A stretch of 64,000 nucleotides of DNA. Origin: Capronia americana. Taxonomy: Eukaryota > Ascomycota > Eurotiomycetes > Chaetothyriales > Herpotrichiellaceae. The stretch covers positions 1,240,001-1,304,000 of the forward strand of contig JADWQD010000003.1 in NCBI GenBank assembly GCA_016110215.1. The letters are read 5' to 3'. Positions 45,085-55,807 of the stretch are shown here, piece after piece (the first letter of the stretch is position 1; each line of letters opens with the position of its first letter). The position numbers and the translations under genes are program-made. The notes under the pieces were generated by a model. It did no database searches. It had not been told where the DNA came from and worked only from the letters and a program-made list of their open reading frames with translations.

Positions 45085-46872
45085 TTAGATTGTATAGCGG
45101 TAGCCCTTCTGCAATCTCCGGGCAGCCGCAAGATCAATGCCTTCCACCTCGGCCGTCTTCCTCAACTTGGCTAGATCCCGTTCCGTCAACGGGGTATCCT
45201 CGTTCTCCATCCTCTCGAGCCGATGGTTCTGCCTAGTCAGTTTGATGCGCATGCTCACGCCCATCACTGCTGCGACAACCTGCAAGCCGATACAGATCCC
45301 CAGGGCCAGTCTGTAGTGCGGTTCGTCCTGCTTTCGATAGGTGAAGGGTGTCCAGATGGAGGCGGAGTTGCCGATCGAGTTGATGAAGGCGTACGCGGCA
45401 GCGCGTTTCGCCGGAGGTCGCGGGATGGCGGATGCGATCCACGCGTAGCATGTTCCGTTCATGGCGAAGATGAAGATCAGGAGGAACAGGCTGAAATAGC
45501 GGGGGCCGAAGGAATCGGTCGTCATAAACACGACACACCCCACGATGGTAATCGGGATCGGGTACATGAAGAACCAGAAGCGGTTGCCCATGCGGTCCGA
45601 AACAACCGAGTGCGCAAACGAGTAGAACACCATGAACATGTACGGCGGCGCGCACAGCAGCAGGGAAACAATGTGGTTGTAGCCCAGCGTAGACGTGAGT
45701 GTCGGGAAGAAGTTCTGAAAGCCGGCCGCGCCAGTGATGCACATGTAGGCGATGGCCAACATGTATGTCTTGGAGTCGGTCATGGCCAGTTTGAAGCCCT
45801 TCCATTGGGACATCGCACCGACCTCGTCGTCGACGTCAGCTTCAGCGGCTTCGATGGCAAGCCGGCGGTTGGCCACGTTTTTCATCTCCGTGGGCAGCTT
45901 TTTCCACGTGCTGGGAAAGTCGGGAAGGACGAAAATGATGACGATCCCGATGAAACATGTGATGGAACCTTCGATAATGTAGAGCCATTGCCTAGGAAAA
46001 AGACATCAGAGCTGTTTTGGATTTAAAGGCGACGCCGTTCGTGCGAAGCTTGGAGTCACTCACCATGCTGACATGCCCATCTCACCAGCCAAGCCGCTGA
46101 GAATACCAGCAGCAATGAGGTTTCCAAAAGCACCGCTGATGAGGGAACCTGAGTAAAAGATTGACATCCGCAGGTTCAATTCTTTCTTCGTGTACCACTT
46201 GGACAGGTAGAAAAGGACACCTTGGAGAGAATTAGGATTTGTTGTCAGTCACCATAGAGCAAGGGCCGCCGTACCTGGAAAAAATGGTGCCTCCATGAAA
46301 CCGAGCATAAGGCGACACACAATGATGCCTGCATAGCTCTTGACAAGGCATGTCAAGGCCGAAACCAAGCCCCACGCGCACACGAAGAAGCCCAGGTATA
46401 GTGATGGCCGACCGAGGTGGTTGAGTAGAAGGTTGGAGGGCACTTGCGCGATAATGTAACTGACGAAGAGGATAGAGAGGCCTGCACGACTGATCAGAAA
46501 CGGGAGCGAGTGCTGGGTGGGAGTCGGCTTTACCAGTCTGATATTGATCTCCATGCAAGTTCAGGTCCTCCTCAAGGCCCTGGAGTCGAGCTGCAGCATA
46601 GTTGTTTCTGGGATTGTCGTCAGCCTTGGGCCTCGTGCGCTACACCTGAGGACAGTAAAAACGTACCGATCAATGTAGTTCATCAGGTAGACGAGCACAA
46701 TGAGAGGCATGATCCGCAAATCGATCTTGCGCACGAGTTTCTTCTCGATGGCACGCTCCTCATCAGTGAGGGCGCCAAAGTGCATGGCCTCATCATGGGA
46801 AAGATCGACCTTGTCGCCCAGGACCTCATGGTCCAGGATCATTCCATTGGCTCCTATCTTGATGTCACCCAT
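45085..46872 (-). CDS. MFS anion:cation symporter (allantoate/nicotinate permease family, Dal5/Tna1-like)
   Basis: Imports small organic anions such as nicotinate, allantoate or other carboxylates across the plasma membrane. Five exons, 46872-46667, 46607-46534, 46481-46275, 46220-46064 and 45991-45085, all in frame, give 516 residues. Family landmarks are the N-terminal RKIDLRIMPLIVLVYLMNYIDR, NNYAAARLQGLEEDLNL, YIIAQVPSNLLLNHLGRPS, GFMEAPFFPGVLFYLSKWYT, and AMNGTCYAWIASAIPRPPAK in helix 10. The C-terminal tail is charged. The length is normal for the ACS family (about 500). No pathway neighbours point to a substrate. Confidence 0.93.
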
Positions 46873-48625
46873 TTTGAGGTCTAGCTGTCAACGGAGCAGC
46901 TGAAAGCGCACAGTCGGAAACTAGAAGGAGGGGAGGAGGAGTCTCAAAGGAACCAGGACCGTCATCCTTTTAAAGACCGGAGCTTGGGCTCAGAGCTGCA
47001 CATGGCCAACCCTCCCAGTCCCGTGGAAGCGAGGTGCCGTGTGTTTGCCACGCATGGAAGCAGAAATCGTGGGGATGATCCATGGAATCATGGCTAATGC
47101 AGCCCCCAGCTGGCCACTGGTGACCCTGGTGTATGTGTGTTGGCGGAGGAATCAAGCTGGGTCAAGCAGGCTGGGCTGACGTTGTGGAGTGTTGATGTGA
47201 GCGCCCATTTCCTGGGCAGAGGAGCTTAGACGGGAATACACCGGTGACGTGCCGGAGAAAGCCAAGAGCGCACGAGGTATGTCACGAGCGCGTGAAGTTG
47301 ATCGCGGCTTGGTTAATGTTCTGGTTGGCCGTGGTCACCTGGCACATGGGCTTGCGAGCACCATATCCTCCACCCAGCCAGAGCAGTACAGGCCCAAAGC
47401 TGCAAATGACAAGAGGGGAGACCCCGTAACACCAGCCTCAACTTGTCTCGATTCCAGCGGTCTACTGGCATTCCAGCCCTTGGCCACGGTGTGGAAACGG
47501 TACTCGGTCCGTCGCCGCATGGTCGACTGTGGCCCTTTCCCCGCAAAACCACCCACCGCCCCCGGCCTCCCCCCATCACTTTCACGCCACGGGGGTGGAG
47601 GCTTTCCACGGTAATTTGCCCCCTCCGCGCTTCCACTAGCAAAAGTTCAAGAACAGTCCGTCCAATCTCAGCCCCAGCCACTTGTCGGGGGACACTTCTT
47701 GCGCCGTGTTGCAGGACGGAAGAAGTCAATTGCGCGGCGCACATGACCTCTTCCGAATTGCATGCGGAATGCAACCTCGTACCTGATAAGCGAGAGAACG
47801 GTCGCCTGATTCTGGAAGCCGAGGAAAGCTTCTCGGTGCTTTAGCACACTTTCAGACAATGCAGTGAGCTGATCCATTCGCTCTAAGCATTTCTGGGCAT
47901 GCAAAGCCTTTGATGTTGATGTCCAAGCTCGGCTGGCCCTTTGCAGTTGAAGAAAGCGGCACTTATCGCAGGCAATCACATTCGGCTAATTGTTCATTCC
48001 CATCGTGTCTCGGACGACCGGCGCACCAGCGCCTCGTAATCAAAGCGCTTTCGCAGTCAGCATCTCCGAGTCGAAGGTCGACTACGTTCAGCCCATACAA
48101 GCTTGGAAAGCCGTGGGTCGGTTCTATCTGGCCCGTCGCAGCTCGCTTCGGTGCATACCATGCCGGTGTACTCGACAGGGTCGAGAGAGTGTGTGTTTCG
48201 GTACCGGAACCCAGCCATTCAACTTGCACTGCAAAATGAATCGCATAGTTCAAGTCGAGCTACGGTTGAGTAGACGATACGAAGCAGGTTCTGTATAAAA
48301 AGAGTTGCTGTTGTCCCATTGCTCGTCAACGACTTTCCTTTGTACAAGATGCCAAATCCAACTTCACGAAGCACAGCACCGTCGTCGAAAGTTTCGAGGT
48401 CCTGGGAGACATGGGGTTGTCCTTTGGCGCACCAAGCTACACCCGGCCCTTCAAACAGTATAAGTCCTAGCTTGGCGGTCAAGCGGCAAGTCGGGGCGGT
48501 AGTATACCGCTCTGGAGGGTAGATGTTTTTGGAGAGCTAATGCGATAGGTGGCGGGCGTCGAGTCCCCTTCGGCCACCTGTGTGCATAATGCTGATACCT
48601 CGTTGGAGGCATGCTTCGCAACCAT
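46873..48625. other. Intergenic, MFS promoter side
   Basis: About 1.75 kb. Several ORFs of 60-150 codons overlap each other on opposite strands (for example 47313-47774 minus and 47443-47844 plus). None has domain-like content. I see no RNA gene or mobile element. Confidence 0.5.
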
Positions 48626-50710
48626 TCAGACATTTGGGCTAAGCAGATCATACTTGACGCACATCTCAACACTTTCTGCACTGGCCTGGAAGAATCTTCT
48701 GGCTTCCAGTCCGACCCAGATCTTCAACAAAGAGAAGTCACCTTCTCTAAAGCTCTTAAACACAGCGCCCGGGTCTGAGGACCCCAGCTGTCTCAAGATG
48801 GGCAGGGCACTCTTGAATAGGTCAAGATCTGGATCCAGTGTCCTTCCGATACCCTCGAGCAGCAAGATTGAGATGACCACGTTCACGAAATCGCCCTCCA
48901 TCCTAACATGGTGGGCTCGAACCATTCCTAGGACTTCTGACAGGACGTCTCCGATCTTGATGTTGCCGAGAGCGAAGGTTTGACCCTTAACAGCCAACAC
49001 GAGATGCTGCATCTTCAGGGCAAAGACTTCGCCATCAATGACAGCGTCAGGTTGGCGACATCTTTCGATCATCAAATGGCCGGCCTTGTAGCCGTCGAAT
49101 TCGGCGATAGAGCGGAAGAGGTCGAGAAAATTGGTTCTGTTCTTTGCATTCAATTCCGTGACCAGGCCAGTGTCGATGAAGATCAGCTGCGGTATGTAGC
49201 CGTCCTTTTCAATGCCTGCTAGAGCCGCCTGCCATTCCTTCTTTTTGCCAATATATGGACGCAGGCGCGACAGGACCGCCTCGGAGGCATCAATTTCGGA
49301 GGCGGTCGATGGTTGCGATGCATCTTGTCGCGACAGATAACTGGGTAGCTCTGGATGAGTTGGCTTGTAGAAGTTGACCATGATGTTGCCGGGATGGAGG
49401 TCGGAGTGGACAAAATTGTCGATTAGAAGCATATGCAAGAAAGCATCCAGTCCCTCATTTGCGATGTCTTTCTGAAACACGCCACCACCAGACTCCAAGA
49501 ATGCTGCCAAAGGGATGCCTTGGGCAAACTCTTCGACAAGGACGTTGCGGGTCGTAAAATCGGTGTACGGGCAAGGGAACCATGCTGTCGTGCGGCGTTG
49601 GAAATGCTTGCGAAAAATGGTCAAATTGGCAGCCTCAATGCGGAGATCCAGCTGCAGGCGCATCATTGCGCCAAAGTTGTATACCTCGTTGGGGAGATCA
49701 AGCCACTCCAGGGTCGGGATTGCATTGATGACGGCGGCGAAGATAGCCATGATTTTGAGATCGCGACGGACAGTTCGCTCGACCTTGGGATGAAGAACCT
49801 TGATAGCCACATAAGAAGAAGGAACTCTCTGCGGACTTGACTTGACAAGAGCATCAACATTCTTCCTGATGCGGTGGCTGAGGCGGAGATTGTCGGACGC
49901 CTCGAGTTCACTATCCTCGAGTTTTGCGAGATCTGGCTTTAGCCTTGCTTTGTAGACCTGAGCAATGGCGCCCACACCCAAGGGTTTCTCGTCGAATTCC
50001 TCAAAGATTTCATTGAAGGACCTCCCACCAAATGCTTCGGATATGGTCTTGATCGTATGGCGCAGAGAATGGGCAGGAGCATTGGAATGCAGTTCTGACA
50101 TCTGCCGGCACATCTCGGCTGGGAAGATATCGCTCCTGGAGGCGGCCCATTGACCGAGCTTGATGAAGGCCGGGCCAGCTCTTTCCATGGATTTCACAAG
50201 GAATCCATACCACCATATGGTGCCGACTCTTTCGTCATCGTGATCTTTCCTTCGTGGACCCAGAAATGCGGCCGGTATCGTGACAATGACGGGGACGAAG
50301 ATGAGGAGGAGGTGCAGAAAGCGAACACTCGTGGCTATGGGCTCGTAGACCCATTGATCTAGCACGTATACGATGGTCTTGTAGAAGCGGCGGATGCCAT
50401 GGGCGTTCTCCGGAACCTTCTTGCTGATCTCCTGCCTCGACAACTCCAGCATGTGCATCTCGCCCGTCTTTTCCTCGTCATGGTTATGGCCCAAATGAAC
50501 GAAAGCAGCGGGAGAAATCGCAGTCGCTGCCGCCGCTGCGAGAAGGGTCGGCGTGCGCCGCTGACGCGGATCTTTCAGACTATATTTTCTGGTCCATCGG
50601 GCGAACGACTGCTGGTGACGGGGAATGCGCACTCGGAAGCCGAAGTGAGAGAAGGAAGAGGGATAGTCTCTTCGGCCACAGAAGCGGCCGAAGATGAAGA
50701 AGGTCCTCAT
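48626..50710 (-). CDS. Mitochondrial UbiB/ABC1-family atypical kinase, ADCK2-like
   Basis: Member of the family that supports coenzyme Q biosynthesis and mitochondrial lipid handling. Single exon, 694 residues from the ATG at 50710. The N-terminus is Arg/Ser/Phe-rich and lacks acids (MRTFFIFGRFCGRR), a good mitochondrial presequence. A hydrophobic segment (LHLLLIFVPVIVTIPAAFLG) may anchor it. The UbiB signatures are present: the KxGQ motif in FIKLGQWAASR, the modified glycine loop GVGAIAQVYKARL, VAIKVLHP with the ATP-site Lys, the catalytic loop HSDLHPGNIMV, and the metal-binding FIDTGLV. The N-terminal motif pattern and large insert between kinase lobes fit the ADCK2-type branch rather than Coq8. 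That sub-branch call is moderate. Confidence 0.9.
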   Translation of the reverse strand: MRTFFIFGRFCGRRDYPSSFSHFGFRVRIPRHQQSFARWTRKYSLKDPRQRRTPTLLAAAAATAISPAAFVHLGHNHDEEKTGEMHMLELSRQEISKKVPENAHGIRRFYKTIVYVLDQWVYEPIATSVRFLHLLLIFVPVIVTIPAAFLGPRRKDHDDERVGTIWWYGFLVKSMERAGPAFIKLGQWAASRSDIFPAEMCRQMSELHSNAPAHSLRHTIKTISEAFGGRSFNEIFEEFDEKPLGVGAIAQVYKARLKPDLAKLEDSELEASDNLRLSHRIRKNVDALVKSSPQRVPSSYVAIKVLHPKVERTVRRDLKIMAIFAAVINAIPTLEWLDLPNEVYNFGAMMRLQLDLRIEAANLTIFRKHFQRRTTAWFPCPYTDFTTRNVLVEEFAQGIPLAAFLESGGGVFQKDIANEGLDAFLHMLLIDNFVHSDLHPGNIMVNFYKPTHPELPSYLSRQDASQPSTASEIDASEAVLSRLRPYIGKKKEWQAALAGIEKDGYIPQLIFIDTGLVTELNAKNRTNFLDLFRSIAEFDGYKAGHLMIERCRQPDAVIDGEVFALKMQHLVLAVKGQTFALGNIKIGDVLSEVLGMVRAHHVRMEGDFVNVVISILLLEGIGRTLDPDLDLFKSALPILRQLGSSDPGAVFKSFREGDFSLLKIWVGLEARRFFQASAESVEMCVKYDLLSPNV

Positions 50711-51674
50711 CAATGGTGCGAGTATATAACGAGACGTCTACCACCAGTTCATGATGAGGAGGGGATGAAGGACGCATGCAGGCCACTTGGTCAACTTTCT
50801 GTGAGCGCGACGGCAACTCAATAGCGATGACGTCGTGTTGCTGGTCCGGCTCCCGCCAACCACAAAAGCCAGACGCCCAAGCCGCGGTTTGGTTGTGTCC
50901 TCTCACACTCGCCTCACCATCGATTCAAGCTCCACTGACCTAATCTTCATCGTCGCTACAAGCAGGTCAGCGGCCTTCAAATTTTCTGCTGTACCCTGTC
51001 CCAGGAGGTGAGTATAGACTCCCACTCCATCAAACCCATGAGACCCGGCTGAAGGCGCCATACGGTGATCGAGCTCTAGATTTCAATCACAAGCTCCAAT
51101 CTGTCTGTAAGGGCACCTAGAGCCAACTCCAAGGTGACCTGACATTTTTCCCACGGCGATCGTGAATATTCATACAGTCCAGAACACGGCGGCCCCATCA
51201 TGTCGGCGGGTGCATCAATCGCACTCCGAGCCTGCGCCCTCGTTGGCTGGTTGATGGCCTGAGCACCGCCCGGCACAGCCTTGTATCTCCAAAATTGGGA
51301 TCTGAGGCCCAGCCTGAGTCAGACAAGAGCCGCAGCCACGACACCAACAGAGAACACGACATGAACTCTCATATTGCTTACTGGCGCAGGATGATTGGAA
51401 TTTGATGCTGTTGCGTTGCATGTTCTGTTCCTTCATTTTATCGATCTCTATCCAGGTATTTTTCAACTTGACACGACAACACGGTTGAGCGCTCACTCTG
51501 CTTGTTTGCTCGCGCACTGAGCGTACGATAATTGCCACTGTTGGTTCATTTTTTGTCTCAAAGACTCTCTCCCACTCTCTTCTTAATAGCACCTCCCACT
51601 CTAAGAAGCATCAAACAGGAGAAGAACCCAAGCCCGTGCCTATATCCTAGCCCAGCCAAAGCCCTCAACCGAGA
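50711..51674. promoter_or_regulatory. Divergent promoter region, ADCK2-like / GPI protein
   Basis: 964 bp between the two start codons. The last 100 bp before 51675 are C/T/A-rich, typical of a fungal core promoter. No coding sequence is apparent. Confidence 0.4.
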
Positions 51675-52238
51675 ATGCTCTCCGTCCTTGCGTCCCTGTC
51701 ATTCCTCCTCTCCCTCATCTCATCCATACAAGCCCAAGGGTTCAACAACAACCCGCAGCGCACATCCTCCACCTCCACGACGTCAACATCGACCCGGACA
51801 TCAACGTCCACCTCAACAACACCATCGAGCACATCGCTCTACGGCCAATGCGTCGACACATGCATCACCACCGACCCCATCGTCAACCACTGCGACGGAA
51901 CCGAGACCGGCTCGGCCCTCGACCAATGTAAATGCCAGAGCTACACCCCGTCCAACGACCCCCTCATCAATTGTATCCTCAACTGTCCGACCGACCAACA
52001 ATACAACTTCGCCGAGTCACTGCCCAAACTCTGCGCCCAGACGCTATTTCTCGGCTTGAACTTGACGGACGCCCCGAAGCCGTACGCCGAGAATACCGTT
52101 GCGAGCGCGACTTTTGGGACTGCTCAGGCGCAGAATACGGGGACAGGGACGAACAGCGGGAACGCAGCCGTGACATTGCGCGGTGTGAATGTGCTGGGTT
52201 TGCTGGGTGCGACGTTGGGGATTGCTGTGTTTTTATAA
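51675..52238 (+). CDS. Small GPI-anchored Cys-rich cell-surface protein
   Basis: Single exon, 187 residues. A signal peptide (MLSVLASLSFLLSLISSIQA) is followed by a Ser/Thr-rich linker (residues about 28-55) suited to O-glycosylation. A compact domain with eight cysteines follows (C in GQCVDTC, NHC, QCKC, NCILNC and KLC). A C-terminal hydrophobic tail (VLGLLGATLGIAVFL) sits behind a small-residue omega-site region (NTGTGTNSGNAA). Eight cysteines recall CFEM proteins, but the spacing does not fit the CFEM consensus, so I do not call it one. The likely location is the plasma membrane or cell wall. Confidence 0.85.
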   Translation: MLSVLASLSFLLSLISSIQAQGFNNNPQRTSSTSTTSTSTRTSTSTSTTPSSTSLYGQCVDTCITTDPIVNHCDGTETGSALDQCKCQSYTPSNDPLINCILNCPTDQQYNFAESLPKLCAQTLFLGLNLTDAPKPYAENTVASATFGTAQAQNTGTGTNSGNAAVTLRGVNVLGLLGATLGIAVFL

Positions 52239-53254
52239 TAACCGAGTTTGCCAACTATGTACGGGTGGGTATGTAAGTAGGTATGTACGTAGCGAAGAAC
52301 AGGGACAACAGAACAGAACAGAATTTGGCATGCAAGATAGATACGTATTTGTCGGATTTGTAGAGTTCAAATTTGGGCATTTCATGATACTTTAGAAAAG
52401 TGACGATTGTAACAGAGGTGTACGAGTACAAAGGTGATGGATCCCTGCACGACGATTGCAACTTTGAGGCGTCCATACCAAGGGCAGTGAAGAATTGTCA
52501 ACCGAATCCAGTCTCTCGCGTACATGGACAACAGAATAAGCGCGCACGGATATACATGTATGTCCCTATTTTTATTGTGCCTCCAGTACTTCTTTGTCTT
52601 ACAACATTGAACCCCTATATTGATCGACGCTCCTAAAAGTCCTCATTAACTCAGCTAACCTGTTAACTCATTGTGGTATCCTAAACGTACCAGCAGAATG
52701 GAGCTTAGTGCTGTTGACTCCTTCCTGGCAGGGAAAATGATAGACTACCAGATATGCAGGAGTCTTGCTGCCTGTGGAGGAGATGATTCCCAATGCTCTT
52801 GCCCAAGTAGAGCCCGCTTCTCAGGCGTTGGGTCTACGTAAGGAAGCACTGAGATGACTGAAAACCTTGTTGAAATAGGATATCCTAGGGCAACTAAAAC
52901 ACTGGCACTGGGGCTGAGACAGAGGAAAATCAAGACAAAGAAGATGTGAGCCGGTGCCATCGTTGGGGGCTGTTATGTTGATTCTCAATATCAAAGCTGA
53001 AAGGAGAGCGTCCACCTGGTTTTTGACCGGAAACCGCCACCAGTTCATATTCTAAATACCTGCAGAGCCCGGTCCTAGCCTATCTAGATTCTACAGATAG
53101 CTGGTCTCTGTGCCAATCTATGTTTATATAACTCGATCTATTCGACGTGTCTCGCCTCCTACGTGCAGCTCACCGAGGCGATGCAAGCGAGGCAAAGGCA
53201 CACCACGGTTCCAAGTAATCACTTACCGCCTTCCTGGAACCCTGATGCGGGAGT
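52239..53254. other. Intergenic, tail-to-tail
   Basis: About 1.0 kb between converging genes. It is comparatively A/T-rich and has no recognisable gene or repeat. Confidence 0.5.
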
Positions 53255-55111
53255 CTAGAGTTTGGCACTCGGTCGCCACTTGACGTACGGATGGTTGGCG
53301 CTGTCCGGCACCAGATGATCGACGTCTGAGGTGTTGACCAGCCCTCCATGGACTTGAGAGAGATTTCGGATTCCAATCAGCTTCATGGCGCTTTCCATCT
53401 CGTTTCTGAGGACTGCGAAGCCATTAGCACGGAAGAAAATAGGGGGGAGGGAAGGGAAGCAGAAAGCTAGTTGTTGTCTGCACCCCGAAGCAACGTACTC
53501 TCGACAAGATGCGCCACACCTTCTGTGCCATAGTTCAGCGCATAGAGAAAGGTTCGGCCGATGCCCACGGCCTTTGCTCCCAAGCAGAGCGCCTTGAGGA
53601 TGTCGGCGCCCCTCCGGAAGCCGCCGTCGACGTAGACCTCCATCTTGTCGAAAATCTCCGGGCAGCAGCGGTGCATCTCCAGCAGCAGGAGAATCGAAGG
53701 CGGCGAGTAGTCCAGGTTCCGGCCGCCGTGGTTGCTCAGCAGGATGCCGTCGACGTGGTGGGCCATGGCGCGTTTCGCGTCCTCGGCACAACCGATGCCC
53801 TTGAGGATGATGGGCAGGTCGGTTTGGCTCCGGATCCAGGCGATGTCGTCCCAGTTCAAGCTCTGGTCGATGTAGCTGCCCATGGTGCGCGTCAATCCGC
53901 CGCCCTTCTTGTCCGCCCGGATCTGCTCGCCGGTGACGGGGTTGACAATGACCTCGTCGACCACCAGCCGCTCGTCCGACTCGCGCTTCCCCCGGCCCGC
54001 CGCGTCCACGGTCACGAAAACGGCCCTCAACCCCATCGACCGGGCCTTGGACAGCAGCTCGGCCGACTTCTGCCTCTGTTTGTTCATGTAGAGCTGCAGG
54101 AAGAAGGGGTAGCCTGGCGCTTGAGCAACAACTTCTTCGATGGGATAGCTCGCACTGGTGGCGATCTAGGACAATCAATCAGCTTTGTACCAGCGAACTA
54201 CAAGCAAACCATGTGTTGGAAAAGAAGGCGGACTGGGAATTAGATCGACCGTTCCTTTCGACGCAGCTGGGACTCACAATCTCGAGGATTCCTGCCGCCT
54301 TGGCCGCCCGAGCCAGTCCCTTCTCGGCGTGCGGCGAGATCAATTTGGCCAGGCCCGTGGGACAGATGAACAGCGGAAGCTTCATGGGGATTCCCAGCAT
54401 GCTCCCCGAAGTATCGATCACCTCGACGTCCCTCATGACGCGCGGTCGGAACCAGATCCGCTTGAGCATGGCCTCGTTGGCGTCTCGGGTCCAACAATCC
54501 GTGTCGGCGGTCGAGTAGAAGGTGTAGGCTTTCTTGGGCGCTGTGGCCGCCGCCGCGGCATCAAAGTCGTAACTGGACAAGGGGGAATTTGGGGTCAGCT
54601 GCAAACCTTGCCAGAACGCACGGTGGAGAGAGGGAAGAGGGGGGTCGAAGAGCATAGGTACCTGTTCAGAATGGAGTGCAGAGGCGGTTTCGCAGAGGTC
54701 GACAGGGACTTTGCGACCTGATTTTGCCTCTGCGCTTGAGCCTGATTCCACTTTTCCGAGAAGGAGGATCGGTCCAGCATCCCCACGCAGCAATCCGGCG
54801 GGAGATTGTCGCGGAGGATCGAGAGGGAGTGGATTTCAGAGAATGCCTCGGTCGCATCTTTCGCGGCATACTTGTAGATTACTGGAGTGAGGAACAGATC
54901 TCGTCAGTGGCTGGTCCGGGCTGAGAGGAATAGGATATCCTATTCAGCAATCAAAAGGGGTAGGATAAAACCTACAGGATGCACCGCCTGGGTGCTCGGG
55001 GGCAAACTTGGACACGTCCCACACTTGGTCCTCGATTACTAGCCAGCAGGCTTCGGGCGTGTTGTGCGCCAGGATTTGATCGACCGACACGAGTTTCGTC
55101 GTCTGTGCCAT
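53255..55111 (-). CDS. Flavocytochrome b2-like FMN-dependent 2-hydroxyacid dehydrogenase
   Basis: Oxidises an L-2-hydroxyacid (lactate, mandelate or glycolate type) with FMN and passes electrons to an N-terminal cytochrome b5 domain. Exons 55111-54976, 54881-54662, 54572-54278, 54165-53499 and 53412-53255 give 491 residues. The heme ligands are H40 in the HPGGAS motif and H63 in SEIHS. I chose the donor at 54975 because it restores HPGGASLIYKYAAKDATE. FMN-domain motifs are AYTFYSTADTD, LPLFICPTGLAKLISP, the catalytic GILLSNHGGRNLDYSPPS (His about 363) and VYVDGGFRRGADILKAL. Yeast Cyb2 has about 100 more residues, including a mitochondrial presequence. None is seen here, so it may act in the cytosol or peroxisome. 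The C-terminus (AKL) looks like a peroxisomal PTS1 signal. Confidence 0.93.
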
Positions 55112-55807
55112 CTTTTCGTCGTCGTCGTCTACGATGTCCCCCGCACGGAAGGCAAGGACGGACTGTGACACACAGCGCTAGCAGAATAGATGCAAGTATC
55201 CTAATAGCGAGGCCTCCCGAGGGAGACGATGATCTGGGTTTTTCCTCTTCTCCTTTCTTTGTCTCCGACGGCGACTCTCGAGAATCCTCAATGCGTTTGC
55301 TTTTTTTTTTTCTCGCGAGGACCGGCCTCCACTGCGGCTATCAGCGTTCCCCGCCTTCGGCTGGTGAGGCTGGGGAGCCTTGGGGGTGCAATGCTGGCAA
55401 AATGAATGGGGAGAAAGGCGAGGGTGTGGGGATGGCGTGAAGAGAGTCAACGAGTCGTGCAAGTCTCCATCGCACTCCTGTCAGTCGGCCCAACAAGGGA
55501 TAATGCTCCAACGCTCCATGTCATGTCGGGTACACACATCGAGACAGAGGCTTCATGGCGTAGCGCAGTTGGCCGTAGTAATACCTGCTACGCAACGAGG
55601 TACGCTCCGCAGCATAAGACTACCTAGGTATATCCGCTTCACCGCCCTTCCCTTTCCCTCCCTTGCCTTCCCCTGACTTGATGCGGTTACATACCACAAG
55701 CAGCCTTAGAACTTTAGAGCTCCTCTATCAGTGCAGTCATAAGATAATCCAAACCAAGCGGGTCATAACAGAGGTAGATAGGTAAGCCCCCTGTGGCGCC
55801 CCGCTCG
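55112..55807. other. Intergenic, flavocytochrome promoter side
   Basis: About 700 bp. It contains a T11 run at 55301-55311, one copy of the palindrome TACCTAGGTA at 55621-55630, and an isolated tRNA A-box-like stretch (TAGCGCAGTTGG, about 55561) without a B box. No gene is seen. Confidence 0.5.

Noticed and set aside
45223..46026. 267-codon plus-strand ORF
   Set aside because: It lies antisense to the MFS symporter, whose helices and motifs are conserved, and its His/Asp/Arg-rich translation is typical of a shadow frame.
47313..47844. Overlapping 130-150-codon ORFs on both strands
   Set aside because: They mirror each other in a GC-rich intergenic stretch and have no domain-like content.
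53509..54243. 244-codon plus-strand ORF
   Set aside because: Antisense to the flavocytochrome FMN domain, and Val/His/Gln-rich without domain features.
55549..55625. tRNA-like A box (TAGCGCAGTTGG)
   Set aside because: No B box (GGTTCGANTCC) follows at the right distance and the arms do not pair into a cloverleaf.
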